Positions 34,267-48,000 of a stretch of DNA of 64,000 nucleotides are shown piece after piece. A program made the translations under genes and the position numbers. The stretch spans positions 5,439,928 through 5,503,927 of the forward strand of contig JABBOT010000015.1 of assembly GCA_016165875.1 (NCBI GenBank), read 5' to 3'. The first letter of the stretch is position 1. Each line of letters opens with the position of its first letter. The stretch comes from Acanthopleura granulata (taxonomy: Eukaryota; Mollusca; Polyplacophora; Chitonida; Chitonidae). The notes beneath the pieces were generated by a model. That model ran no database searches. It saw only the letters and a program-made list of their open reading frames with translations, and was not told the origin of the DNA.

Positions 34267-37200
34267 ACATTCTATACAAATTAAATACAGGAATTACAAC
34301 TGATATATAATAGTACTTCTCTGATTCGCCATCCACACATGGCCGTATGCGCACGCCCCATACATTAACATACAATGTATTGTAACATTATGATGACAAC
34401 AATAAACACTATTCTGGCCAGTCACCTAAACCGCACACTTTGACTTTTTTTTTAATACATGACTATCTGGCATACAGTTCGATTGCTAAGTCCCACAATA
34501 TTTCTTTTGACAAATCCTGTGATGCAAGCACAATTGGTAACATCCAATGTGATGGTTATACTTGTTTTAGATTACAATATACTGGTTTTGCTGTCAGTTG
34601 CCATAAACCTAATTTTTGTGGGCATCAAAATTTAAACAGATATATAACGATTTGGTTTCCAACACAGGCCAACTTGAAATTTCATGTCAGTGTGATTCTA
34701 TTTTCAGACGGGACCAGCAACATGAATGAAAAGTTCCCTTTGCCAGCAGGTACATCTTTCTGACCAGCACTATATACTGAATTCCATTTGTGTGAGTGAC
34801 ATAATACATGTACCATCACCAGTGAATGACATCATTACAGTCCTTATTGGGACTTAACCAAAAAAGAACAAAAGTCCTAAAATATTACTTTTGGCACTGA
34901 AACTAATACATTTTCCCACTAGAATATCATCACATCTTACGAATAACATGCAAAATACCTGTGCAAGATCCACTGGAGTGGCAGAATTAGGCAAAATAAG
35001 TAAATGTGTGAAATACAGACATGGCGGAAGAAATGGCGAAAAAAAAAAATGGTGATTTACAGGGGAGACGCATTAAGCCTATTTTAATCACTTTCGCATC
35101 TGCATGCACGTGCCTCAAATCAGCTGTTTTGGTCTGTTTCAACTTTTGTAAGCAAGGATACTCTTCATTCATGCAACTGGCTTTGAAATTTGTACATGGA
35201 ATTTTAACTTCAAATGGTTAATGCTTTTATTTACCTAAATTGGACCAAACAAATCAAGTCACTCTTCAATCTGTGCAATGAGTGGGCAACATATGTTGTA
35301 TTTGCACCATATTTATTCTTAAAGCTGACCTGCATTCAACGACTACCGGGTAATTCCAACTCGATGTCATGATGCCGCTAAATCTGGAAAACCTAAGTAA
35401 ACTGATACCCTTATCAAGTTGACTTTTAACAGATCAGCTCACCGGAGTTCAACTTTTATAACAACAACAACTTGCATCACTTTACAACATACAACACAGC
35501 TATCTGTTCAAGGTAACTAACATTTACATCTGTAATCGAGAGAATTATATGAATTCTGGATCTTTGATCAAGTAGCTTGTTGGACTTACGGTTAACTGAT
35601 CAGTTTCACACATAAGCAAGCCACGAAATTATCCCTTAACTTGCAGAGCATCACCAACAAGTCGTAAGGGTTATGGTTATGCTGGCTCACTACTAGCCCA
35701 CATATAGCAGGTTTATAGAATTCAACAGTCATTCCAGTCTGATTGCGACTGATCTTGTCTCGTCGCTTGAGTAGGGAAACTTTCCCGACAAAGGTAATGC
35801 AGGTCAAATTTGTGCAGTCTATTGTTGATTCCTGCAATTACAATGGTGCTTTGTGGGCAAACTGAGAACAAACAATGAGTGCATTGCAAGAGACCAATAG
35901 CCAAGTCAGTCTGGGACAAAATCGCCATTGTGTGGGAAATGATACACCATTGGCAACCATTCCAATCAGCCTCCAAAAAGACGCCATGACCAACGTCATT
36001 ACCAGTTGCTGTGTCATTCCATTCTATTGATGGCAACGACTTCAAGGATGTCACAAGATACAGCCACTGCATTGTCACTAAGCAGCCTGTAAGAGAGACC
36101 ATTCTATGTCATCATTCAATGTCACTTTTTTACATGGTGTAAGAAAATGGCCACAAATTAAACTGCATACTGACCATCCAAGGTATTTTCTGCTGTTACT
36201 TTGTTAAGTGCTACCCTTGCTCAAAGAATAACAAAATATGAATGTAAGTAATTAGCTTCTGTATGGCTACACACTATACATGAAAATTAATAATCCAACT
36301 AAACCATACCTTATTTCGCACTTTTTTCTTCTTTTGGAATTTATAATTCAACATCAGATATAATTTCAGTATGTCCTGTGACAGCCACTGTAACTGAACA
36401 CTCTAGTATATTTAAATCAATAATTCGCTCAACCTTTTCACAAAGCCGTTGCACAGCTCAACAAAACTTAGTTCATAATATGTACAAAAATATGACATCT
36501 ATTATGACAATTAAAATATACAGACAACAGAGGATTAACATAATTTCTCATTTTGTCCATAAAACTTAATACGAGTTTACATGTCTGTACAGCTGATTGG
36601 ATCCAAGAGAGCTAAAGATTACGAAAGCTGCAAAATAAATAACTTAATGAGAAACGTGCTATTTGGTAAAAAATAAAAAGCAATTTATAACAGAACCGGG
36701 TGGGTTGGAAAGTGATGGAATAGAGCAACTATATGTTAATATTATTTAACATCCACACAGAACAGCGGCCATTTTGTTCTTATCCAACATTTTCCTAATT
36801 ATCCAATGCTTTCGCACATGACTAAAACTTCACTGACGAAAGCATGAAACTTTGTTCACTGACTGAGTTCCATTGAATTACACAGCCCAGACAGTTAAAT
36901 TGCAGTTGCCTTTTTTTTTTTGTGTATGTCAAAATTGGGAAAAGCATTAACGACACAAAGAGGTGGGAGAAAAGTCTAACTTCAGCATGTGTATGTATGT
37001 GTATATAGGTCTGCTGAACAACAGGCCCAGGTGAATCTGTAGGCTTTACAACTATCTAAGCTTCTTACCATCATCATGTCACCTGTCCCTTATTTCTTTA
37101 CAACATTTTACTGTTTAACAAAATCTAATAGGTCAACTTCAACTGCTCTCATTGAAACTCAACTCATGTAGTCATAGATTTACATATACCATTCTACTTT

Positions 37201-38974
37201 ACAATGCTTTTAATTACCAATAATTATTTTATGCTGTTTCGCAACAAGCTTCGAGACAACTAGTACCATCTTTGTTGCCACACCCGTAAACCATGTGTTT
37301 ATCTTTTGACACAATGTTTTTAGACTCTTGGGTAATGTGCTTCACAGGTGTTCATATCTCCTAGCAACATGTTTTCAATAAAACCACAGTTTGCTCAATC
37401 TGTTTCTCTATAAACTAACATTAACACAATAGTGACTACATGTACAGCACACTACATGTACAGCACACTACATGTACAGCACACTTTCCATACTACACAA
37501 ATATGTACAAACATAGAACTTTTTTTCTCAATGAAGAGCTTGACCTCTTGCACATGTTCAGCTATAAATGTATCAATGTATCAAAGAACAAAGCAATGTG
37601 TATGTTTCTACACATACAAGATACAATGTGACATTTTTGGAACCATTTCAGACAATTTGCTCACCAAAAAGTTTGCTCTTGCAGTTCTTGAATCCCATGT
37701 TCATCAGAGAAACAACAGCTCGACTTTTCAATTCATGAACTGCATATTAGATTTCTATTGGCTTCCTAAAACTGTGGAGCTAACAACCAGGTTTTAATAA
37801 CTGTTTTTGCAAATATTATTCACTGTTCAAGGAATTCCGCTCAATGCAATTCTGTTCAACCTTTAGCCGCATTATCTCTCGCCCACAAGGTGCAGGGTTT
37901 ATAAATTCAAAATTCCTCGTTCACTTTGCCAGACATTCTTCGTTCACTTTGCCAGACATGTTTCCAAAAATACCGCAAAAGAGAATTGACACTCACCTTT
38001 CTATTTACAATTTACATGTTCACCATATCATGTAGTGTCGTGCAAAATATCTATAACTACTGTATTTTTGCACCAACACACTGACGAGGCGTTAGTTTAC
38101 CCACTATAGTACTGTGCATATGAAATCTATTGCAACACAAATAAAGTATCGATTTACAACTGTTTACCACTACCCACTACTAACAAGTGTCCATTGCACA
38201 GACCTGACAGCTCTCTGATAAACCCTTTTTTTTCATAAATTTATCATCAAAACAAGAGACATGCTAACAAGTAAATGTGAGAACATTGCAGCTAAGTCGC
38301 AAAGAAAGACCACTGTAGAACTGTCAATTGATTTAAATGCATTACTTGGCTAAGTTGTCATAATTCTAAAATCATGGTTATTTTCTTATTTTCAACGAAG
38401 GTTTCTAACAGCTGGGTATGATGTTTTAAAAACAGCACAGACAGAAGATATTGGCTAATGTCATTTAAAAAAAAAAAAAAAAAAAGCTGGATCATAGATG
38501 TTATATGACAGGATGGGGAGTTTAAAAATATTTACATATACCAGTTTATAATGTACATGTATGTTACCAGGAAAGCTATAAAGAAACCAATGCTTTCATC
38601 GTTTTCTTCACACATTTTCTCTGAAAATTATTTTTCAAGAAAACTTTGGAATGGAGATCACAAGTACCTACAATGTACAATGACGTTATTAATTAGTTGC
38701 ATAAAAAAATTATGACACTGACAAAATTTCTCCCGCTTCCTCAAGAATATTCAATTAGGAAAAAAGTTGTCTAAGGCTATAGAATGGTTTGGTCACATGA
38801 CTGGTCACGTCATCTGAGCATTCTCTAAACACGTGACACAAATGCTATTTAACTTATTATATCATGATATCCAGCATCACCACGGCACTGCAATGAAATA
38901 CATGTTTTGCTGCTTGTTTTTACAAAACTGGATCCTGTTGTTGAAGTAGCTCCCCCTGCTGGCGACCTCTGGCA
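34267..38974 (-). other. Probable long dynamin 3' UTR or intergenic sequence
   Basis: No coding exon was recognised on either strand. A 126-codon open frame at 35722-36102 (-) has no family resemblance. The stretch contains an 18-bp repeat (ACTACATGTACAGCACAC) present three times at about 37435-37488 and an A-run at about 38467-38485. Confidence 0.35.
37435..37488 (+). repeat. Three-copy 18-bp tandem repeat
   Basis: ACTACATGTACAGCACAC is repeated three times with no or almost no change. No function can be assigned. Confidence 0.85.
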
Positions 38975-39053
38975 TTACTGAGGTCGGGAGGGTACTAGTG
39001 GCGGTCTGTCAGGGATACGGGGGGGAACATTAGGCGCATTGCTGTTTGGCCGT
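38975..39053 (-). CDS. Dynamin terminal exon (D11)
   Basis: The acceptor is CTATTGCAG. It completes Thr (or Lys after the optional exon) and encodes [20 protein letters not shown] then PSRPQ and [11 protein letters not shown] and VPSRPQ are SH3-ligand-like. A GCCAGCAGGGGG run just after the stop resembles a CTCF core. Confidence 0.92.
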
Positions 39054-42000
39054 CTGCAATAGAAAGAAACATAAGTTACTAGTGAAGAAAATGTGATGCT
39101 AGACATTCTCCTTAACAGTGACTGTCCATGAAATCCTGAAAACTTGACCTCCAATTTTGCAGTTCTTGAAATATTTACCAGCTGATAATTTCTTCTCGAG
39201 CACATCTCTGGAAGGACCTGCAATGTCAAGACAGGAGCATTCGTGTGCATTAATGGTGAAATGCAAGGCCCTTTGATAAAACTGTAGTCTACCAGCTTCT
39301 GCTATGACATGGCTGTATTAGGTTTTGTTTTGAAAAGAACTCATTAATAATTTTTGCTCGCAAATGAATCTTGACATTTGTGCAGTGTAACATTGAATAA
39401 TATTAAAGTAAGAAAAATAACTCTGAAGAAGAGCAGCTGGAAAGAAACAATTTGTGCAACATTATTAAGTCCTAGACAAATGGGCCAGGACCACCACAAA
39501 GTCATAACCTTCCAAAATCAAAGGGAGATAATCCCTGGCAGAATGCCCAGATTTTCTGGGGTTTTAATACTTCTGGTTGCACACAAGCTGTACATTTAAT
39601 ATAACTCCCATTAAATAACTGACCAATCAAGCAAAACCATAACATTTGGTAAAATTTCCAGTAGTCATCAGAAACCTTTGAATTTCACCTTTAACGTAGC
39701 GATGTATTTGAGAGCACCTGGAGACAGCCTAGCTAGGAGTCTGCACATAGTTGTCACAGCCAGGGGGACCCAATATGACGTTAGTTTTTTACAATCTAAT
39801 TTTTACGTTCATATGATAAAGTGTTTCACTTGAGCTCTTGCTGAAGTCCCACCGGAACTAGCTGTTCGAACAAAACATTAAAGCTAACCTTCTCCCTCAT
39901 TATAAGCTTGCTGCTGAAAGATAAACGAGTGTACTGTGATGTAAATGCATCGTATTTCAATGCTATTTGTAACAAAAAATATCTGAAATGTTGGGAGGCA
40001 AACATAGGCAACAAGACCATATTGGAAAATTCAGCATACACTTTTATGACTGTATTGTTTTGAGATCAGATGTTGTTTAACGATTGAAGGCACATGACTT
40101 TGTTTCATTATTCCAAGTGCAACAACCACTTGATTTTCTTGAACCTGTCAGAACACATAAAATTATTTTTAAGAGAATCCACAGCAACTTTGACAAACAG
40201 GTTCTCTTTTATATGCATGTATATGTATTTCCTAATTCTGCTAACCCTTACTCTGCGACAAGCCAAGCTAAAATGACAGAATACTGAGCACAGAAATTCA
40301 GTAATGGCTAGCATTACTGAAAACCCACCACCCTACTGAGAGCAAAGCACATGCAAGAACTAACCGAGACTCTACAAAAGTTTCTGCCACACACTTTACC
40401 TGAGCAAGCAGAAAACCGGAACCAGAAGATAAAGTTATGATGAGAAGTTCATTAGCTATAATGTACATGCACAGAACAATCATTCTGGGAGAACTGCATG
40501 GTAATACACCCTTCTCTCATCACTATGCCGTTGTTGGGGGACAAATCCACTGGCTCTGTTACAAGTGAAGTGCGTTATGCTGGTGTGCCTGCAAAGTCAA
40601 TCATAGCCTATGACATAGACCCTTCTAGCAATCCCTGACACAACGGGGAAAAGAAAAAAAATGATTATTGCCTTAAATACCAGAAATAGAATTGTTCTTA
40701 ATATCTGAATCACCGTCTTACTGCTTTTTCTTTTGCAGGTAGATGGGCAACCAAAGAAGCCAACGAATATACATTTTAACTACCACGTTATTGTGACTGT
40801 ACCCTTGATCTCATGAAGTCAACCATCGTTTCGGTTGCTCTGCTTATATAATATCCGAACTTTAGTTTGCATTTTATACCTCCTCTTAGGACATCCAACA
40901 GTCTATGTGAACGAGTTTTAATACCAACAAAGCCTCACAACATACCCTGCCTATCCTGCTGTAATCGAAATAAAACTGAGGTTCGTTGAACTTCCACTGA
41001 AAATTTCAAGATGGCGGACACCGCACATGTTAAAAGCGCAGTATAGTGAGTGTAACGAGCAAAGCCCCGAACGCATTTAACCAATGTACTTGAGCCTATC
41101 AGCACTGAAATGTATTCTATGATAAATGTTTAGGTTTCTTGCATGTAGATAATTCTGTTGCCTGGCCTTTGTTTATGATCAAGACACTGTAAATCTATCA
41201 TAATTTCACACTTTTATCCATCAACTGTTTGCTGTGCGAGCCAGGAGGTTTGCGAATCGCTTTATGAGGAAAGCAAATCTACTGAGTCACAAACAATGGA
41301 ATTGTTGCCTGCAGGCTGGAGATTTTCGCCCATGCTGGCCTAAGCGACAACAACTCTTCGGTTCTGTGGCTCACGTTCACAGGAACCAACATGACAAACA
41401 AGAAATACAAAATCGGTTCCATGAGGGAAAGTTATGAAAAACATTTGTTTTTCCAGTAAGATATAGCCTATATATGATTAACTGATATACCATAATTTAC
41501 ATTAGTCAAATTCTTTAACATTTCAAGTAGCACACATATATGAATATATACCCTAAGAAAGGGGCCGGGGGGGAATTTCACTGATATCCAGCCAATATAT
41601 AGTTTCTCCACTTTTTATACTAACAATACTTCAGGGGAGGAATGGTGGCCTATAGTATACACAGTCAGGTTATAGATTCCTGCTGTATGTGGTCGGATAC
41701 TCTCAGCCCCATTTGAATTAAGAACACTCCATTTCACCTCAGATGACCCAGATAAACCTCATAGAAATCATGTACTAAGCTACGCTGAACTTTATAAATT
41801 TTCTCTTGGCATGCCCTACATAATGTTGAAGTAACTACTTAATGCTGAAGTGTAACATGGCCTCGTTAGAATTTTCGAGATTAAAAGGTGATTTATAGAG
41901 TTACCAAACACGTCATCAAAAAAAAAAAAAAAAAAAAAAATGCCTTTGCCCGATTAGGTCTGTATGGATCCCTCTTCTGAAATGTCTTCTCTTTTAACTC

Positions 42001-45000
42001 ATGAAGGTTAATATATGCGTCAATATCCACTGTGATACCATTTTAATATCTGTCTGTTTTTTGTTTTTTTTTCTCAACTGGACTCATGTTTATGTATTAC
42101 TTTCCACACATGTCAAGTTGTGGAAACATTTCACTTGATACATATACACATAATTATAGGCCATTCGGCCATGCTGGGCGATGTTTAATGCACAAATGTT
42201 AGTCAAGACACACTCAAAGTCAGTATTAGAACACAAAGTACAGCAAAGAAGTCCAGATAATTCTGCATTACAACATGTGAAAATAGCACAGGCTATCTGC
42301 ATGCACAGAACCACTTGCCAAAGCCTTGAAACAAAAGTGATAAAACTGAAATCAAACCGTAACCATTAAAATAACGATCTGGATAAGACATTTACTGATA
42401 ACAATAAAATTACTGATGTGGAATGTCCAGTGGAATATTTGCCAACAAAAATTAAAGATCACAACTGCGATAAATATCTTGAGAAACAGTTAAGAAACCT
42501 TTGGGCAAAGAAAGAAGGACTATTCTGTTCACTATCCCTCACACAAATTTTAGAGTGGCTGTGGAATGCTGTCACAAAATCCCATGCATGGTGCCTGGAT
42601 ACTTCAGGTATGATATCAGTTCTGAGACCCTTACTTCAAGGCTTCACACTAAACTGACTGGAAGGCAACCGGAGCATGAAGCACACAAAATGGCAATGAG
42701 TAATAATAGTTGCGAATTTCCACATTCACATACTTAGGTATTGTTGGTGACCCGGTCAATTGCTGTCTAACGTAACTCTTTGTGTAGTTTGTGGCTGCGT
42801 TTGCTGCAGCATGTCCAGCCGCTTGACCAGCGCTAGATTGAGCGAACCGTTTGGCGATTTCCTGAGACTGACGGCTGTTCACCGGTAAGCTGCCCACTCG
42901 GGTGAGATTTTGGCTCATGGAGTCGGACATATCGTAGCCTGATTTATTCCACGAAGGCCTGATCACAATGGGAACAGTGGAGTAGTCAAGATGCAGAAGG
43001 GTAATTATAAGTAACAGCATTCACAACAACAACAACATCAACGACACATCAACATTTGCAGCCCTACCTTAGCAAAGTCAAAGAAAAACACAACGACAGT
43101 AAAAATAAAAAGTGAAACATTCCATGATAGCTCAAAGGAAATAATACAGCACATAAGAATCGAATAATCAGCATATACTGAGGAAAACCTTAACCTAAAT
43201 AGCATTTGTAACACAGGGTCGCCACATATACATATATATCAACACAAACATTTATGGATTTTTCACGACTTTTTCATGACCAAATCAAAAAAAATTCATT
43301 ACTTTTTTGCAAAAATGATACAAACCTGAAGACCCCTCTTGTCTGTTTAAGTAATTAGTTTTATTTAATTCTTCATCACTGACATGGCAGAGCAAAAAAG
43401 TATACATGTAAACATTCAGAAAAAAAAAACGTTACTTTTTCTGAAATTTTCAAAATTGATGACTTACAACAATTCATGACTAGGAATGTTATTAGTGACT
43501 ATTCCAGATTTTTATGACTGTGGCAACCCTGAAAACACGAATACATACAAACAGCAATGCATAAAAAGAATTTGACCAACTTGTGCATGAAATTCGGAGC
43601 CATTCCAAAACATATTCAACATCAAGCCTTAAATCCAAAAACTACACTAAGGTGCAAAAAATAGAAGTTCCTCCCACAGATCTCACGAGTTAATCCACAA
43701 TACCCATGTGGCATGTGATATGCCAGAAGATTAAGTTTCCTCAAGTACCAGTACCACTTGTTAGTAACGCAAAACCACTAGCCTACACAGTACTAGCTAA
43801 CTTATTGAGAAGCTAACCATACTGGTTGATCTTGGTCAGTGCAAGAGGTCAGGGGCCGAACTACATGCAAAACATGTGAGTGCCGTACAGAACAATAAAA
43901 TGACCAGTGACCTAGTGGAGATCAGATATTTTACAGTAAATCCCAGCTGCGCTAGCTTATGTGCCACTTTCTGTCCATATGGCTGAAGCAAGCAACATTG
44001 TCTAGGGAGCCTAATCCAAAAGTGTGCATCATCCAAAAGTGTGCATCATCCAAAAGCCCACATTGTGACGACTCCAAATGGTTATCATGATTTTTTTCCT
44101 TTTTTTTTTTTAGATTTTTATTTTTACAGTGAACAAAATACAAATATATTTATTTATTTATTTGATTGGTGTTTTGCACCGTACTCAAGAACATTTCACT
44201 TATACGATGATGTGTTAGCATTATGGTGGGAGGCAACCGGGCAGAGCCCGGGGGAAACCCACGACCGTCTGCAGGTTGCTGGCATACCTTCCCACATATA
44301 GCCGGAGAGGAAGGCAGCAGGGGCTGGTCTTGAACTCACAGCGAACTCATTGGTGGGAGGCTTCGGGGTCATTGTGCTGCGATAGCGCGCTAACCAAGCC
44401 ACGGAGGCCCCAATACAAATATAAACCGAGTTTCTATGACGGACATTCTGGATCACACTGAATAAGCTGAAGAACAGTGACGTCACAGATTCTCGTTTGC
44501 TATAAAACAGACTATTTAACAATTTAACATTTCCACATTAAATAGATACAGATGTAGCAATATAAATATATTTATGTTGAACGTAGCACTACAGCAATCA
44601 GAGGATGTTAAGTCATTAAAAGGTATCAGTGACGCAACTGTGCTTCAACCTGTTCAATATGGTCCAAAAAGTATTTTGTTCACTGTAAAGGAAATGTAAA
44701 AAAACCATCATGATGACTATATTTGCACTCAGCATGACATGAGCTTTCAGATGGTGTGTACTTCATCTAAAGGTGGTCAGTTCCTTTCACGTTCAAAGAT
44801 TCAGTTAGGAGTTCATAGGAACCAATTCCTAACAGCCAATTGTATATTAAGTCAACCTTAAAATTGTTAATCAGATCAATACTACAACAACAAGAACTGG
44901 CTCAAGAAGGTCTTCAAGGAATTAAAAATGAGGTGCATGTTACCAGAAACAGTAACAAAGACCAAATGTGTACTTACGTAGGAATAAGTGGCTGAGGCAG

Positions 45001-48000
45001 GGGCGCTGCCGGGGCTGGCCTAAGAGGTACATGTGGTGCAGGGCGAGACGGCACCGAGGGCCCTCCTCCGGGGCGATTGGGAGGTGGGGGCGGGGGACGG
45101 GCTCTGGACACACCAGGTGAGGGCGGTCGGCTGTGGATGAAAGGGCAAAACAGAGTCGGTCAACTGATGTAGAATCTTTTATAATTTTATAATTCCTTAT
45201 ATTCTTGCTCAAAAACCTGTTTGAATTTGTATGAAATCGCTGCCGAATTATCTTCGTTTGAACTGTGGAGTATTTTGCTGCCGACAGGGGATCTGAAGGT
45301 GTCCAAGCTTTTAAGTTTATGACAGACTGACCAATCAGTGAGCTAGGAGATATCAGCTGATATAAAAGTTGTGACGTAAATCTTCGGAGTTGACTGTCAA
45401 TGTAACATGTAATAACATATGGACAGGACACTGTTTTAATGTTACATGTTTTAATTATAACAAGTACATGCGTGAACAACACTGCAAAGTATTTCCAGAC
45501 CACTGTGTTGTTTGGGTTTCTTGATCATTTCATGTTATAAATATTTTACATATATACTTAAATTACAAACAGAACCCTAACAGCTTACTACATTCTCAGG
45601 TCACAAGAATTACATCACAGCCCAGATAGAAAGACTGCATTTTATGCTAGTCGACGGAGCACAGTCAAATGTCAGTTTCTGCTATCGTAGTGGCCATTTG
45701 AAAAAACACATTATCGAAATAGACATATATATTGTCCAACCTTTCTGGTAAACTTAACTTAGAGCATGCACTGTCTTTCACTTTCAAGAATTTTGCCCAT
45801 GTACTATAAAAAATTTGGAACACTTCCTGCCTCATAAATTGAAGTCAGAGACATGTTTGGAATTTCTAAAATATTTTAAAATCTCTCACTCATAACAAAG
45901 AATGAATTCTGCATCAAGTCATATTCCAGCCAATGCAGACTAGGCTCAGTATACAGATTTTACAGTTTCAGAAGTTACAAATTTATTTCTTTTTTTTCGG
46001 GGGGGGGGGGGTTCCTCTGTAAAAAGGGGAGCAGAATTCTACAAAGTCATTTCTGACAGATGTCAAAGTCTGAAACTTCCTCACAAGGCCTAGTGTTTGG
46101 TACTGAAAGTTGAAATTTTGACACGTCTGCCTCAACATAACATTTACGAGGACGATGAAAATATTTATTTCTAAGGCCAAGAAATAAGCTCCACAATCAT
46201 ATATCAAATTCTGACTCACTGTAACTCACCTAAAGTTGGACATTTTTCAAGTTAACCATTTTTTTTTGGATTCTGACTGATTCATCCACTTAGTAGGGAG
46301 CTTTTGAAGTTTTTTGTGAAGTATGATAAATTCATTACCAGAAAAATAAAAGTTGGCATCTAAAGCAACATTTTAAGGTCCTTATTCACTTCTGAAAGTC
46401 TCTTTTTACTTGCTAAACTTTAGGTGAAGTTATGAACAGCTTGGTGGAATCAGCCCCTGACTTCAAGGCAATTCTCTTATCTCACCCGTTGTAAGAGGAG
46501 CTATCCACTGTGAGCCAGTCGTCGTTGACTGGTGGTGGCATGGGGGTGGACACTGTAGATGTTGACACCTCCGATATAATGCTCAGGGCCTCCTTTGTGG
46601 CGTGGTACATCCTCAGGAGTTCTTCTCGACGGCTGGCCTCCTCTGCTGACTCCTCCATCATGGAATTCTGGGATTGGGGTAAGAAACACAGAAACTCTCT
46701 TAACATTCTAAAATCTTTTATAGCCTGAGGCAGATATAGCCAGAAAAGAAAAATTTTGAGAAATGCTTCAAAAGGGCTGGTTACCTGGTCTCCCTGCGAG
46801 TAAAGATGAGCCAGGAGTTCTGCATGAATGAACTCTTTGATCTGAAACACGAAAGGCAGGAAATTTTCAATTTGTACATTACTTCACTTCAAAAAAAAAT
46901 TCACTTATTTGACTGCTCAAGAATTTTTTGGAATATTGAAACTGGATTGCCTATGGTAAATCACCAACAATGGGCAAATTACCCTTTGAACTCTCCCTCA
47001 GGTTTCACACAGATGTTCACACTACGCCGGAGTAGGACACAAATGGTCTTCAACATTACAATGAGCCACATCCTCATTGAGAACACTACTGTCTGTTCAT
47101 TGTCGTCCAGGCCCCATGAGTGAGCCACATCTTTTCGGGAACACTGCTGTCTGCTAACTGTCATCCAGGCGCCATGAGTGAGCCACATCCTCTCAAGAAC
47201 ACTACTGTTTGTTCACTGTCATCCAGGCCCCATGAGTGAGCCACATTCTCTCAAAAACACTGTTGTCTGCTCACTGTCATCCAGGCCCCATGAGTGAGCC
47301 ACATCTTTTCGGGAACACTGCTGTCTGCTAACTGTCATCCAGGCGCCATGAGTGAGCCACATCCTCTCAAGAACACTACTGTTTGTTCACTGTCATCCAG
47401 GCCCCATGAGTGAGCCACATCCTCTCAAGAACACTGCTGTCTGTTCACTGTCACCCAGGCCCCATGAGTGAGCCACATCCTCTCAAGAACACTACTGTCT
47501 GCTCTCTGTCATCCAGGCCCCATGAGTGAACCACATTCTCTCAAGAACACTGCTGTCTGCTCACTGTCACCCAGGCCCATGAGTGAGCCACATCCTCTCA
47601 AGAACACTACTGTCTGCTCTCTGTCATCCAGGCCCCATGAGTGAACCACATTCTCTCAAGAACACTGCTGTCTGCTCACTGTCGAGCGAAGAATCTATGA
47701 ATTCTAACACATGAGCCTGAATCACCACATACTCTACTCCCTTGAAGTGCTATGTTAGAATTCAGATTCATTATTACACAAACCCAGGCTTGATGCAGTA
47801 TACTAATTTATTTACTTATTTATCTGATTGGTGTTTTAAGGCATTGTCAAGAATATTTCACTTATATGACAGTGGCCAGTATTATGGTGGGAGGAAACAG
47901 GGCAGAACCGAGGAAAACCCTTGACCACCTGCAGGTAGCTGGCAGACCTTCCCACATACGGCTGGAGAGAAAGCCAGCATGAGCTGGTCTTGAACTCACA

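Noticed and set aside
35722..36102. 126-codon - strand open frame
   Set aside because: It lies in probable dynamin 3' UTR with no domain or splice support.
44940..45503. 187-codon - strand open frame over the dynamin proline-rich exon
   Set aside because: It reads the exon in the wrong frame. The frame continuous with exon D9 gives the proline-rich PxxP/PSRP sequence expected for dynamin.
47043..47690. Regular repeats resembling a CRISPR array
   Set aside because: Units are contiguous without unique spacers, and the genome is eukaryotic, so this is a minisatellite.
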